Below, piece after piece: positions 26,401 through 36,814 of a stretch of DNA of 64,000 bases (its first letter is position 1; each line of letters opens with the position of its first letter). The notes below the pieces were generated by a model. The model saw only the letters and a list, made by a program, of their open reading frames with translations. It searched no databases and had not been told where the DNA came from. Origin of the DNA: Apostichopus parvimensis (Eukaryota > Echinodermata > Holothuroidea > Aspidochirotida > Stichopodidae); contig KN886704.1 of assembly GCA_000934455.1 (NCBI GenBank), forward strand, positions 7,423-71,422, read 5' to 3'. Position numbers and translations under genes: made by a program.

Positions 26401-27151
26401 AGAAAATAATGTCCTGCAAAAAGATGGTTATCCATCTACTAAATGAAATTTAAGCGTGATACTTTTCTTTATTACGTATAAGGTATCAGAGAAGTGTGTC
26501 ATTGTTTTTACCAACGATAATTATTTGTAGTTATTATAATTTTATCTGACAGTTCTTTTTTTTCTCTCTCACAGTCATTTGATGCACTCTTCATCGAGAC
26601 AAGTGCGAAGGACAACTGTAATGTTGAAGAAGCTGTTATAGAGCTTGTCAGGTGAAACAATAATTAGTACATTTACTATTATTTCAAACAAATTTCCATG
26701 ACCACAAACAACATACTAAACTTCAAAATAATCACCGTATAGTTCTGTTACTCAGTAGCAACTCTGATCTAGTCACAGTGAATTGTTTACAGGTTACCGC
26801 AATGACGAAATTAGCAAAATTAGGAACATTAAAACAGTGTTTGACTTGACCTAGCTTCCAACACATTGTAGTAAAAGCTCGCTCTTCGAGAAATATGATT
26901 TAACTGTAGGAGTGTTTCCTTAGTATCATATTCAGTAATATCCACTTGTCAACCTATGATAATGACCAGAGAATAGAGATATAGTAGTTGAACAAAAAGT
27001 TTCCCAACCCTTAAAGAATTGTGTATCTTTTAATTCCCTCCGTAGAACACTTCACAAGAACGAAGACATGGAGGTCGGTAATGGAGCCGTGACTCTGTCA
27101 ACAGAAGAAATTACGAAGCAGGATAAAGCAGGACTCTCGTGTTGTAACTGA
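14315..27151 (+). CDS. RASEF: RASEF (Rab45) orthologue, 5' part outside the window
   Basis: RASEF is a large Rab-type GTPase that joins EF hands, a coiled coil and a C-terminal Rab domain, and acts on perinuclear membrane traffic. The exons are 14315-14410, 14940-15208, 15744-15810, 15982-16067, 17126-17262, 17626-17667, 20070-20182, 20652-20840, a possible cassette 22460-22582, 22777-22918, 23367-23563, 23739-23858, 26575-26651 and 27046-27151. All splice phases agree, giving 546 codons without the cassette. The order is coiled coil (about residues 1-145), a Ser/charged linker, then the GTPase with [21 protein letters not shown] and ETSAK, ending in SCCN. The linker contains [12 protein letters not shown], which closely matches vertebrate RASEF as I remember it. 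The family is about 740 residues, so about 190 N-terminal residues with the EF hands are missing and should lie upstream. Rab44 and CRACR2A are the nearest alternatives; the linker motif favours RASEF. Confidence 0.93.
14452..14493 (+). repeat. Intronic G-rich tract just after a RASEF exon
   Basis: Runs of three to six G, including GGGGAGGGGGGAGGGG and GGGGTGGGGGTGG, begin about 40 bases past the donor at 14411. The tract is on the coding strand, so the pre-mRNA could form an RNA G-quadruplex near the 5' splice site. Confidence 0.75.
14940..15208 (+). CDS. RASEF: RASEF exon, coiled coil
   Basis: The acceptor is ATTCTAG and the donor GTAAGT, phase 0 in and phase 2 out. It encodes a long acidic/basic heptad stretch ([19 protein letters not shown] and on) matching the second half of the RASEF coiled coil. 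This is the largest RASEF exon in the window. Confidence 0.92.
15318..15511 (+). repeat. Diverged intronic direct repeat (~131 bp offset)
   Basis: TTAACCTTTGC...TGTGTAATGTATGTGAAGTAGTTGGGA recurs as TTAACCTTTGC...TGTGCAACTTGTTTGAAGTATTTGGGA. It is a weak, old local duplication within a RASEF intron. A CTGTGCAACTTACAATG word near 15645 may be a third scrap. Confidence 0.5.
15744..15810 (+). CDS. RASEF: RASEF exon, end of coiled coil
   Basis: Acceptor CATGTAG, donor GTAAGA, phase 2 in and phase 0 out. Joined to the previous exon it gives [19 protein letters not shown] and then ALENLQK, which closely follows the remembered vertebrate RASEF segment of the form LH-x-N-x-x-L-x-DSND-x-LRSALEN. Confidence 0.92.
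15820..15921. other. Assembly gap (102 N)
   Basis: A run of N in the RASEF intron between exons 15744-15810 and 15982-16067. It starts nine bases after the donor. The phases of the flanking exons fit, so no exon need be missing, but a phase-symmetric cassette cannot be excluded. Confidence 1.
15982..16067 (+). CDS. RASEF: RASEF exon, serine-rich linker
   Basis: Acceptor TTTACAG, donor GTATGT, phase 0 in and phase 2 out. It encodes [20 protein letters not shown] and on. Low-complexity Ser/Arg content is usual for the linker between coiled coil and GTPase. Confidence 0.85.
16090..17100. other. RASEF intron, nothing else seen
   Basis: AT-rich intron. Open frames at 16190-16378 and 16858-17079 lack family features. 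Confidence 0.5.
17126..17262 (+). CDS. RASEF: RASEF exon with tandem (NAGNAG) acceptor
   Basis: The 3' splice site reads ACAGCAG. Use of the first AG adds one serine ([12 protein letters not shown]); the second gives [11 protein letters not shown]. Both keep the frame. The exon enters in phase 2, leaves in phase 1 and ends at a GTAAGA donor. It encodes more of the Ser/Asp-rich linker (DVDSIPDDV). Confidence 0.88.
17626..17667 (+). CDS. RASEF: RASEF 42-nt microexon
   Basis: Acceptor TTCCTTAG, donor GTAAGA, symmetric phase 1, adding [14 protein letters not shown]. Its symmetric phase means it could be skipped without shifting the frame. A 2.4-kb intron follows. Confidence 0.8.
18900..19230 (+). 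repeat. Degenerate minisatellite-like region (RASEF intron)
   Basis: Variants of GATGCTATCGA, CATCGATGTTA and GGTGTGACTTCATTTG recur irregularly about every 50-70 bases. The unit is too diverged to define by eye. The region is rich in ATCGAT palindromes. Confidence 0.45.
20070..20182 (+). CDS. RASEF: RASEF exon with conserved [11 protein letters not shown] motif
   Basis: Acceptor AAAACAG, donor GTATGA, phase 1 in and phase 0 out. [20 protein letters not shown] continues into RPPPISEEV. The STLRDPNE block is the main reason to name the gene RASEF and not another large Rab: it matches the vertebrate linker almost residue for residue as remembered. Confidence 0.9.
20652..20840 (+). CDS. RASEF: RASEF exon, basic/serine-rich linker
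   Basis: Acceptor AACAG, donor GTAGAA, 63 codons, phase 0 at both ends. It encodes a SP- and S/R-rich stretch ([31 protein letters not shown]). SP and RSxS motifs suggest phosphorylation; the basic end may bind membrane or 14-3-3. Both uses are inference. Confidence 0.85.
21360..21421. ncRNA. miRNA-like hairpin in a RASEF intron
   Basis: TTAATGGCTA pairs perfectly with TAGCCATTAA ten bases in from each end. The inner part (GAACCGGAA against TCTGGTCC, AAACC against GGGTTT) pairs with a few mismatches and a small loop near GTGAAAACT. The length of 62 nt, single loop and mostly paired stem fit a pre-miRNA or a small foldback element. No known miRNA seed is recognised. Confidence 0.4.
22460..22582 (+). 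CDS. RASEF: Possible RASEF cassette exon
   Basis: A frame opens exactly after an AG (CCATTAG, where TAG is also the frame's upstream stop). It encodes [20 protein letters not shown] and on to [12 protein letters not shown], and ends before a usable donor GTAGGG. It has 41 codons with phase 0 at both ends, so it would fit between 20840 and 22777 without shifting the frame. Its basic, proline-bearing end resembles the previous exon ([10 protein letters not shown]). The polypyrimidine tract is weak, which supports a skipped or chance exon. Confidence 0.4.
22777..22918 (+). CDS. RASEF: RASEF exon, start of Rab domain (P-loop)
   Basis: Acceptor GCGTTGTAG, donor GTAGGT, phase 0 in and phase 1 out. 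[20 protein letters not shown] holds the G1 phosphate-binding loop; NLNSTLG at the end carries the switch I threonine. Confidence 0.96.
23367..23563 (+). CDS. RASEF: RASEF exon, switch II
   Basis: Acceptor TTCATAG, donor GTAAGC, phase 1 in and phase 0 out. [13 protein letters not shown] is followed by [13 protein letters not shown]-type sequence (here [20 protein letters not shown]), the invariant Rab G3 motif with the catalytic glutamine. YYR-like [14 protein letters not shown] matches RabF motifs. Confidence 0.96.
23739..23858 (+). CDS. RASEF: RASEF exon, G4 guanine-binding motif
   Basis: Acceptor TTTGACAG, donor GTATGT, 40 codons, phase 0. [15 protein letters not shown] carries NKVD, which selects guanine. 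[16 protein letters not shown] matches the EG-x-KCV...GE-x-LA pattern of RASEF. Confidence 0.95.
23870..25295. other. RASEF intron, no gene seen
   Basis: AT-rich intron sequence. No exon-like frames or recognised repeats lie before the GC-rich minisatellite. Confidence 0.5.
25296..26205. repeat. GC-rich ~178-bp minisatellite, five copies
   Basis: The word GCAGAACC recurs at 25313, 25491, 25670, 25848 and 26026, giving a 178-179 bp period. The last copy is diverged at its 3' end. Each monomer contains CGGTCC-TTTCATC and, about 65 bases later, GATGAAA-GC-GGACCG, so it has an internal inverted repeat and can fold. Most also hold GGTCACGTG (an E box). The block is far more GC-rich than the surrounding intron. 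A minus-strand frame across it (25554-25805) is a by-product. Confidence 0.9.
26575..26651 (+). CDS. RASEF: RASEF exon, G5 motif
   Basis: Acceptor TCTCTCTCACAG with a strong pyrimidine tract, donor GTGAAA, phase 0 in and phase 2 out. [20 protein letters not shown] contains the ETSAK guanine-base loop. Confidence 0.95.
27046..27151 (+). CDS. RASEF: RASEF last exon, prenylation tail
   Basis: Acceptor CTCCGTAG, phase 2 in. The tail [20 protein letters not shown] leads to GLSCCN and TGA at 27149-27151. Vertebrate RASEF ends in CCNG as remembered; here CCN is the end. Two neighbouring cysteines are the usual geranylgeranylation site of Rabs, so membrane anchoring is likely kept. Confidence 0.93.
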
Positions 27152-28262
27152 TAACGGTTAATCACTCTATCTTATATGAACTGTAAACATGAAGATTGAA
27201 ACGACGCATAACATAAATGCTCAAATTGGCTGGTAGGTTATGCCCGAGCAACAAACAGCATTTGTTGACTGCAGAGGATTCACCATACGCCACGACAGTC
27301 GTAGATATGCTAGTTGACGGATTCACCTTTTGATCTTTCATATCAACGTTACGTTATGTTGTACATATCTAAGTGAATGCGCTACGAATATTAACACAAC
27401 TGTTAGGTAACGTTCCTTTGCTTTTAGAACCAGAAGTTCAATATGTTATTACAAAGTGATAGCTACTCATGTTATGGTTTACTGACCTGTCATCGTTGTG
27501 AGCTGAAACTTTGGAGGGTTTTCGAGGCGATCGTTCTGTTGCACGACCAATGTATTAATCTGACAAATTCTTCTCGAAGGTGAAACGGAAGGTGAGCTAA
27601 GAAAGTACAGAAGAACTCTCTAAAAAAGTTAACTTTTGAACTTACCTAATAATTATACGAGAAAAGATTCTGGTCATGTGATTATCATGGCCCAAGCTGC
27701 ATGCAATATTAATTTTATTTTTGGCTCGCTTTAACTTTGTACATGTGTTTTAGATATAATATCTTATCAATTGGATATCACCCTGTACCACATCACGAAA
27801 TGACTGGTTTGGAATTGATAATACAAATTTCTCAAGGAGCCATTAAAGCTAAATCTATATAAAATTGAAATCATAGTTGCAGCTAATACAACTGAAATTA
27901 TGAATAACATATTTGATCATTATTTTAAATATTTATTACATTAACACATTAGCACTCTCACTTTTAGCAGCAGGCACAATTTCATCCGTTTGGAATTCAG
28001 ATTTCGATTTAACAACAAAATGTGTATTAAAGTATCAAAACTACATTATTGAAACAGATTATCCATGTAAATACTAATAGCTATATTTGTAAACTTACCC
28101 TGTGCATACGTTTTATTACCAAACTGTAAATTTTACGTAATGTGAGCAGATGTAATGCATTCCATAATAATTATCGTTACTTTACTTATTTTTTTCGGTT
28201 GTTTGGAGGTGAATTGATTTGTGCAATAGATACAAGAAAGAAATAGGTTTTATTTATTTGTA

Positions 28263-28268
28263 AATAAA
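28263..28268 (+). terminator. Candidate RASEF poly(A) signal
   Basis: AATAAA about 1.1 kb after the stop. It would give an AT-rich 3' UTR of that length. Other variants could be used. Confidence 0.3.
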
Positions 28269-28269
28269 C

Positions 28270-29765
28270 GATCTTTTACCGCTTTTAAGATAAAGGCTCA
28301 TTCAGCGACGGCGATAAACGTCTACCGTCTTCCAAGATTTGGTGAATTATGTGACTTCTTCACTATACTGTGTGATTATATATATCGTGTAGGCCAGCGG
28401 AGGGGAGATATGTAAAGCCAGCAGGGTGTGAAGGAAATTGAAGAATGGTGGAATATCGATACGTCCTACCATAGGATTAAGCGTAATGTAGTCAAGAGGT
28501 TTGGTGAGATTTATTCTTCGATTTATATCGTAGATCATATATACGGATGCTCTCTAAACACGACAGATTATTGTATGTGACTATGAATGAATATAATGCA
28601 GGTATGGAAAGGACAGAAGGGAAGTTGTTGTAGAATGGTATTTTGTGGTATAATTGTTTTACGAGTACCTTGAAAGCACAGGCCTATCTTTATTACAAGT
28701 ATTATGTAAATTAATTGTTATAAGTTACAAGAATAAAGTAAAGTACCTCAATCATGAGAATGGCTGTACTTTTTTTTGTTCTTCGTATCGATCCAATTCA
28801 AATTATATCCTCATATCATCGTGCATAAGAGAACACAACACAGCACAGAAGGAAAATAACATAATATGAAGGACACTAGAATATGTAATTTCAGTTAAAA
28901 GCCTAATGTCCGCAAAGAAAATAAAAAGCAAAGCAAAATAAAAACAATAACAAACCTGTTTCTCTTCAGCAAAGATATCGATAGACAAGAAATAGTCTGG
29001 AAATAATAAAACTGAAAAGAGGCAAATATAAGGAAAAGGGAATAAGAATGTGATCATTAGAGACTTGCGAGGAACGCATTACTTTTATCATTGTTCATAT
29101 TGGACGTGACATTATGACTGGAACATCAAATGTATGCTCAAGTCAAAGGACTGCCAAGCGTTATAAGTGTAAATTCAAGGTTGAGAGAGTGGCTATGTTT
29201 ATAACAATAGATCTTCCAGGATTGTACATTTTCATGGGGCGGGTTTAAATTTATTTAATGCATCTGACTCAAACCCAATTTCAAACCCAATTTTAAGCCA
29301 AACATAAAATAATGTAGTTCTTCCAAGCTTGAAACGCAAAAAGATGACGTGCACGACCCACATGCATAGCTGAACAGACGACTTTTTTTTAATAAACTCA
29401 GCCTAAACTCTTATATGAAAAAGATACAGTAAAAGGTGTTTGGTATTTAATGTGGATCATGTGGAAACAGCGTTCTCACATTAATGTTTAGCCAAATACT
29501 GAGTACATTTTCAGTTCATATTGTCTGTAGTGAAGAAATCCATTGCCTGGCATAGATTTATTTTTTTATTGTTCAACTCGTATAATAATAATTTTATACA
29601 TTGAGAGTATATAAAAAAAATGGAACCTGCACATTACAATACTACCATTATTTAATCACTGTGCTTGTCTTAATCCGTTTACCAGACTCCGTTAATTGTT
29701 CTTAAGGCCAAACGTTTCTTTTCAAAACGAACACTCTATGTACCTTACTGTTTGATGCATTTTTT
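28270..29765. other. Intergenic, nothing recognised
   Basis: AT-rich, with short frames only and no family features. Confidence 0.5.
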
Positions 29766-29925
29766 TGAATTACACATATCCTCAATTCATACTGTAAACC
29801 TAATAGCACATGCTACCAATTTATCGCATTTATCAGAACGATCCAGTTTTTACCGTGGTACAAAGCTTTAAGATTTATACTAGTTAATGTAATCTCTGCA
29901 TTAATCGGTTGACCGTGAACAAAGG
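29766..29925 (+). mobile_element. Single arm of the foldback/MITE family
   Basis: GAATTACACATATCCTCAATTC through TAATAGCACATGCTACCAAT, CGATCCAGTTTTTACCGTGG and TCTCTGCATTAATCGG matches the right arm of the element at 13687-14007 with about 85% identity. The other arm is absent, so this is a half copy. Confidence 0.75.
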
Positions 29926-32883
29926 TGGATTACATTAAATCCTACGTAATCGGATGAAGCTATGACAGAGACAATGATTAATATTTTAGTTATCGATAAT
30001 ACTTACTGTTAGAGGAAGACGTAGGAACACCTTTGCTCTCAATAGACTAATCTTTAACGGACGATTTAATTATTAATCTTCAACCAAACAACTTGTATGT
30101 ATACAAGTTAACCTATGACTGTACAAATACAGCCAGTGTCTGAAGGTACATCTTGCCGATTGCTACTCAGTTATTTGACAAACTGTAAGAGTAATGATCA
30201 CTTGAACGGAAGATTAAGTCTATACAAAGACGAAGTAGACCTTCATACAATGCATTTAACACATTTATTATATGTAGAGCTGTGATTTTGCAAAGCAAAC
30301 ACATTCCTACAGGTCTTTGTATATCAAGTTAGAAACACGAATGGCCGCGTTGTCTTCAATTATCTTAAGTTTAAGTCTATGATAACACAATATATGGATT
30401 TAGATTGCTTCCATATTAATTTTGTAACTCTAACATGATCATATTGGATTAACACCACTCTTCTATGTAGAAAAGAAAACTTGTTACTAAAGAAAATACT
30501 GTAAATGCTTGAGTACATCAAGAGACATGTCCACTCGGTTATTTCACGGAACTGCTAAAATAACGACCACTTCAACTGAAGAGCAGATCTATGAACTATC
30601 ACATACCTTTGTCCAGTGCATTCATCCCATGTATTATCTTAAGAGTTGTTTTTTAAGAGTTTTACTTACTTGTTCATGCCTTTGGTAGATCAGGTTACAA
30701 CCATTAGTACCCGAGTTGTTTTCAGTTTATTATTTATTGGGAGTGTATTTTGAGCTGATGAGGAATTGCAAACGGAGGGTAAGAATGTTTCCGTACTAAA
30801 TTTGCAAAGTGAATATTGTTCACATCGGAATTACACGACACTCTTCGTTGTTGAAGTTCTCAAGTACTAAGGCAATGTTAGTTTAGTATTTGCAGGATAA
30901 GTTTCTGCAACTACGAAGAGTATTTCATCTGCAAGGATCCGAACAGCAATATTACCTCGAAACACACCGGCAAAATATATCCTGGGTACATTTGTTATTG
31001 TTAATTCTAATATTTGATTGGTTTAACAAAACACTGCATGGTAGTTTCTATTATTTTGTCAAGAAATATACATGAATATTAGCATTGGTTGTTGCATAAA
31101 ACTAATTGAATTCTCCCGCTTTTCATTATTAATGAAAACGCTGTAAGGCTCATCATTAATATTGTGCGAAGAAAGTCTTGTGAAAATAAAATTAGAATTC
31201 ACAGCAGACTGCAAATCCTACAGTTTAGTGTCAATTTATGAAAAAAAATCGTTATAGCACCCTTTACATCCACACACCCTTTTTGAAAGCAATGGTTTCT
31301 AAAAGGGATTTGTCCCTCCTACCCTTGCACTCCTCTCTAAATTTGACCTACGCAAAACCTTTTGCCCCCACCCAGGCTAAAATGTTAAATTGTGACAGAG
31401 AGCAGAACATAAATGGTGTGAAGAGCATTACTTAACCTTAGTCTTGCTGACTCTTAAAATGGGAATATAATATTTGCTCTGATCCCTCACATCACAAAGG
31501 CTGGCTATGTGCTTGCTTGAATAAGATTATTCGGACTGTTGTATTTGAGAGGATGCAGGATAAGCGTTCCCTAGTGAAACATTGCTGATGTATAGTAACT
31601 CCATACTACTGTGATGCACAAGACGTTTGTCGTACAATATCAATGATGAGCCTAACAGCGAGCCACAATAATTTATCTTACGTAAATGGTGCAGAATGCT
31701 ACTGAAGGAAAAAACAAATCGACTTACAACGCATAATACATATAACCCACAAGGTGTAGAATATACTTTTTGCATGGTCTGCAGAAAATACCGAACGTCA
31801 AGGGAACTTCAATTGTCAATTCACTGGGTGCGTTAAATCTGTCTACGGCAGAGAGAATAAATATTAATGACGGAGAAGCACAGCAGTTATAGCAACGTGG
31901 ATATCTAGCTTTGTTGTGTTAATATGGTTGTCAAAATGATGCAAGCTTCAATACAACGTACCATGCAATGTTCAGCTTCAGTTTATTTCGTTAAAAAAAC
32001 GTTAAAAGGAAAAGAAAAAACACACAAATATATTCATTAGTAAATTCATGTGTAGAAAACATCAAATAAACAAATGTAAAGTACAGTTATTATTGAAATG
32101 GTTGAAGACTCCACGTTAGATAAACGAACTACTTTTGTATGTTGTTGATTGTTTATTGAACAGAATAATTACAAACCTTGACGTAATTTAACGATTATTA
32201 CATTTTCTAGTACCAACACGTACTCAGAGGGCCCGGTAATAAAATAATATACAGAAGTGTCGTCGAGAGGCTGATACACTATGTATTTTGCTACTTATAG
32301 TACTCAAGGATACTGTGGAGTCTTTCACTAAACATGTTATTGTGGTGTTTTATCTGAGGGTACATTCGTTGAAACAAGCTTAGAACAATACCAAAAGGCG
32401 TAACCCATGGAATGTGTGGAAATCCCAATACATTCCCGGTGGAAATAAATATCGACAAAACAAATATATCATGCTTCAGTCAGCCCTTCTTCTAAGTAAA
32501 CAAGATAAGCTATTAAATACGATGTGAATGTAAGATGCTAGCAATCATAATGACACAACAGCAATCATTCTGATAGGTCATATAACGTGAATATATAGGA
32601 TGCTATGAAGCCCGTCATCCATTCTATTCTCAACAACCACTTTATTTATGGAAACCCAGCTTCACATACCCGATATAAATAATTCATTTGATCCAGTTAA
32701 AATATTTAAATATATGAGCAAGCTCTTACCTTACCGAATCATTCAATGAAAAGAAGTCTTATACATATCACGTCCTTTTAAGGAATACATTTAAATTTTT
32801 CAAACTTTTTCAAGATTTTTCAAGATTTCAATTGAACTCAATTTTGTTCAATGTATTTGGAAACTTATTTGACAGTTAACAAG
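29926..32883. other. Intergenic, weak exon-like stretch only
   Basis: At 30895-30983 a frame flanked by TATTTGCAG and GTACAT encodes DKFLQLRRVFHLQGSEQQYY and about ten more residues, exon-like but matching nothing I know. The rest is AT-rich and without features. Confidence 0.3.
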
Positions 32884-32930
32884 ATGCCAGATCATCAAGA
32901 TTTCCTTGAAAATGCTGAAATACCACAACC
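32884..32930 (+). other. Possible first coding exon of an unknown gene
   Basis: ATGCCAGATCATCAAG begins a frame MPDHQDFLENAEIPQP that ends at a GTAAGA donor. The start context (AACAAGATGC) is fair. A later exon-like segment at 34369-34416 (TTTTCAG before, GTTAGT after) encodes TIYQGIELITDLDSCK, but its phase does not match directly, so an intermediate exon would be needed. Function unknown. Confidence 0.2.
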
Positions 32931-34419
32931 GTAAGAAAAAAAGTAATGCAATGTTATTTTACATATTCAATTTATGCATTGAACTTTTATAATACAATTT
33001 GTAAGACCTCATCACTAATTTTAAGCAGCTGATTTTTTTTCCTTAATAGCGCTCTATAGAGGGAATGTCAGCAAATATTCAAATATTACTTATTATCTTT
33101 GATGTCCCAGCTAGTAAAATATGTGGTCAAAGGGATAAACTATCACCTAAGTTCGATGTTTTCACGGATACAGTGGTTTAGGCTTTCCTTAATACCAGAA
33201 ATAGGACAAAAACATAAACAAAATGGAAAGAGAGAGATTCCTAACCAAAATAATCACTGTAATCACTTCGTTGTGTCAATTTGTACATCAATGCCACTCA
33301 TCTTCTTAATACGTGTCAGTGACAGAATGTCCTTTATATTCAGGATCTGTGAGTAATGTGTTACTGGCTAAGATCCTTGTACCAAAGCCGACGTATTTGT
33401 GTTGCAAAGTATTTGGTAACTCAATGCCTCGCCGTCAGACTAGTGAATATATGAAGTTTCTATATAAGTAATGATATTGAAACTAATGTGAATATCTCAT
33501 ATATATGTTGTATATCGTGACTCATATTACTGAAGAGATCAGGCAATTCGTATAGGAGGATATACTAAACTGATATCATTCTTGACTTATGGCGTCACAA
33601 TATCATTGGACTGTCATTTGATAGCCGTAGGTTGAGTAATACAATACAATTCAAAACAATGCAATGATCCATTGATTTTAGTTAAGATTATGTAGTCGAT
33701 GATTAGTAACACGTTTATATGTGTGTTATGTTAGTTTTATGATACGCCATACTCCCAAATATGTTGAATCTATCAAAAACATATGAAATGCAGTGTAACA
33801 TCTGTAATGTCTTTGTTATTAATAAAATTAAGTCTTACCAATTGAATGGGTAAATAGACAATGGTAATAATATTGTCTAATAAAGTTTATCATTTTGCCA
33901 ATTTAATTTTATTCAAAGGATACATATCACTTTATTTTTTATTTTTTTTATCTAGAAACTATGCATATATCTTAAGGTGTTATATTATGACTTACAATTT
34001 ATATCTTCTAGATATTTTTTATTGCTGCATAGGCATATGAACATACTCTCAGCCTTTAAACCGTGTGTTAAATCTTCAGTTTTTGCATAGGCATACGGAC
34101 GTTTTACAAACTGAGAATCGAATAATACAGTTTATTCCACAGCTATATCTATGATACTCTGTCTTTACAAACGGAATTTGGACTTTCATATTGATGTACG
34201 GTCCTCATTATCAAAAAAATCACTGATATGAAAATATAAAGCGTACTTGAAAAGATATGTGGTAAACACGACCTTTGTACTGTTCAACTACTTATGCATT
34301 CAGGGTATAGTAGGTTTGAACGTTTAAAGAAAACCGTCGCCATATTTGATTCTTTTTCTTATTTTCAGACGATTTACCAGGGAATTGAACTAATAACAGA
34401 TTTGGATTCATGTAAGGTT

Positions 34420-35775
34420 AGTATCTGAAACACTAGCAATACGATATACATTGTAGTTGCAGTGTCAAATGGTTTCAGATTCGGGATTCATTCCCTCTGA
34501 CGTAGAACTAAATGACTAGGCGTTGGTTGTCTTTTAGCAGTACTCTTGATATAACTGTAACAGTTTCTTGAATGTAAATAATGTAGTAACGAACAATGTC
34601 ATAAATAATGTCTAATCAAATGACGAGAGTTCGTATCTCAAAGGAAATCGTGAAACGGCTCTACTATGTTTATAACTAGAACGAAGGGTTATTATTCATA
34701 AAATAGACGATCCTACAAAACTGCGACATTTATTAAGGATTATCAGTCAATTAGATTTAAAAGTAAGCATACTATCATATCATTGACTAACGACTTTAAG
34801 CTATAAGGCGACATATTAATATCAAATATATATTGTGCGACGTTTAGCTTTGTAGAAAAGTATGTAATGTGTATTTGTATCTGTGGAAAACTTTACCATT
34901 GAATGAAATTTCCATGTGTCTACTTCAAAGACGCTTTTCGTCATTTGAAGTAGGTAATGCTAACTAAATATAAGGTAATGTGAACTATGATGATAATTAT
35001 ATGAATTCCAATCTTGTCGATACCTGATTTATTTAAAAGTTACGAAAGAAAAGTAGTGAAATTTGTAATCTAAGTTTATTCTATATATTGCGATGATATA
35101 TCTGAGTCAACTTCGGTACAAGACATGATATTTGAGTTAGCTACACACTTTGCTTGAATCATCGTTGACAGGGTGTGTGTTACATTGATGTTCCTTTCAT
35201 TTATTTGAAGCATTTGTTCAATTATGACGCTTAATCACTGTTGTATTTTATATTATTCAGTCTTACTATTAATTAGTAACCATGTCACGCCCACACGAGT
35301 TGCTTATTCATATTTATTACAGTTCGTCTCAAGTTGTCAGTTAGTTTTTTTGTTGTATTGGTGTAAAGGATGATATGACATACGTCGTATAACTGTATAC
35401 TACCAAAATAAGTACTTGTCATATCTATTTATTTCATAACGGAAGCCCCCAGTGCGAAAGTAGATAATTGTAATAATTATGATACATTAATTTCAATCCA
35501 ATAATTGTGTATTTTATTGTGCATGATGATACTCCAAGTGTTATTGACGTTAAATCTTCTTCATACCTTCTTAAAATGTAACTGTACCTAAGAAATACAA
35601 CCATTTTAATCGTAACTTAACATATTAATGTTCTAAAATGAGTTCAAATGGACACATTTTGTTTATTTTCACTATTGTGGAACAAAACGTTTAAGAGGTT
35701 ATCATATAAATGAACAGGAACGCAAAATATACGGCAAAACAAAAATGTAAAAACAAAAAGGCGAGTAAAATAGCC
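34420..35775. other. Intergenic, nothing recognised
   Basis: AT-rich, with no supported coding frame or repeat. Confidence 0.5.
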
Positions 35776-36089
35776 ATGATCAGTTATATAGGACCATTTA
35801 ATTGCATGTACATTACGGAGGCCGTCACAGATTTAAAGAGGTGGACGGGAGATGTGTAAGAAGCTCCTCCATTGATCTTAGTATGTGTATCCTTTATTAC
35901 GAAAAGAACAAAGACATATTCGAAATATGCTTCGGAATATTCCCATTTGGCGCCAAAAATGTTAAGAAGTTAAAAGACTTAAGAACCGCTACATGTCAGT
36001 CGGTTCCGTGCCTTAACATCGAACTGATGTGGTGTCATGGAAGCCATAAAAAACACTCGTTAATTCAGCTGAAATTCTTTGAATCTTAA
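35776..36089 (+). pseudogene. Unidentified coding relic in two overlapping frames
   Basis: One frame from ATG 35776 reads MISYIGPFNCMYITEAVTDL and RWTGDV before a stop at 35857-35859. A second, overlapping frame carries on with SSSIDLSMCILYYEKNKDIF, FGIFPFGAKNVKKLKDLRTA and LNIELMW to TAA at 36087-36089. The two together look like one small PH/PTB-like alpha-beta domain (hydrophobic strands alternating with charged turns), so a frame change probably broke a once continuous frame. No intron of credible size fits between them. I do not recognise the family. No acceptor precedes it, so it could be a retrocopy or a lone exon relic. Confidence 0.4.
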
Positions 36090-36113
36090 ACTTGGGAAAA
36101 CGATAGTTCCCTT

Positions 36114-36139
36114 CCCCCCCCCCCCCCCCCCCCCCCCCC
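36114..36139 (+). repeat. Poly-C run (26 C)
   Basis: An uninterrupted C run, just after the coding relic. The minus strand could form a G-quadruplex. Its length may be mis-assembled. Confidence 0.9.
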
Positions 36140-36765
36140 AGCGCAGGAAGATTGGCTACGCGACTGGACATATTGAAAGTCAATCCTTATCAGGGTATTA
36201 ATCGTGCACGACAAATGACATATTATTCTTTCATTCTAATTTACATATTGACGACTTGAAGTATGCAAAAAAGCGATACGAAATCTAGCAACAAAGTATT
36301 AACAAAATTACTAAATTACTCAAACGCTTAACACCTCGTGGCTTCTAGATTTCTGTCCACGTCAAGACTCTGTTAGTGTTAAGAGGTTCAAAGGGTATCC
36401 GTTCATTCACATAATGAAACCGAAACTTCATATAATTATTTGCTCTTCCAATTTATTTGTTTGTATTTGTTTGATAAGGATTGGGTAGAGTGCACGATTG
36501 TATGCAGAGTAGCTTGGATTACCAAAGAAGTACATGATCATTAGTCATCTATCCAAGTGGTGGTATATAATTGCAATAAATATTAATATCAAGATGATGT
36601 GAATTTATGAAAAATGTTATTCGTTGCGGCTAAACTCAGATGTTATAATACTATTAATGACATCATTGTATTTTCCAAGTTTGCTTGCCTCAGAAAGAAA
36701 TCTTGAAAATGTCATGTATTTGATGTCCACACTTCTCTTAAAACAGAATTTTCACAGCTTTGAAA

Positions 36766-36814
36766 ATGGCCAAAGAACGACTTGTCCTGTTTATTTTGGT
36801 GGCAATTGTTAGTG
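36766..36814 (+). CDS. Ig-NACHT exon 1, signal peptide
   Basis: MAKERLVLFILVAIVSG: a short charged start and a twelve-residue hydrophobic core. It ends at GTAAGT in phase 1, the usual phase between a leader exon and an Ig exon. This ATG was chosen because the upstream frame offers no hydrophobic leader and this one joins in phase to exon 2. Confidence 0.88.

Noticed and set aside
30895-30983. Exon-like stretch DKFLQLRRVFHLQGSEQQ
   Set aside because: Flanked by AG and GT but with no neighbouring exons or family match; listed only as a note in the intergenic entry.
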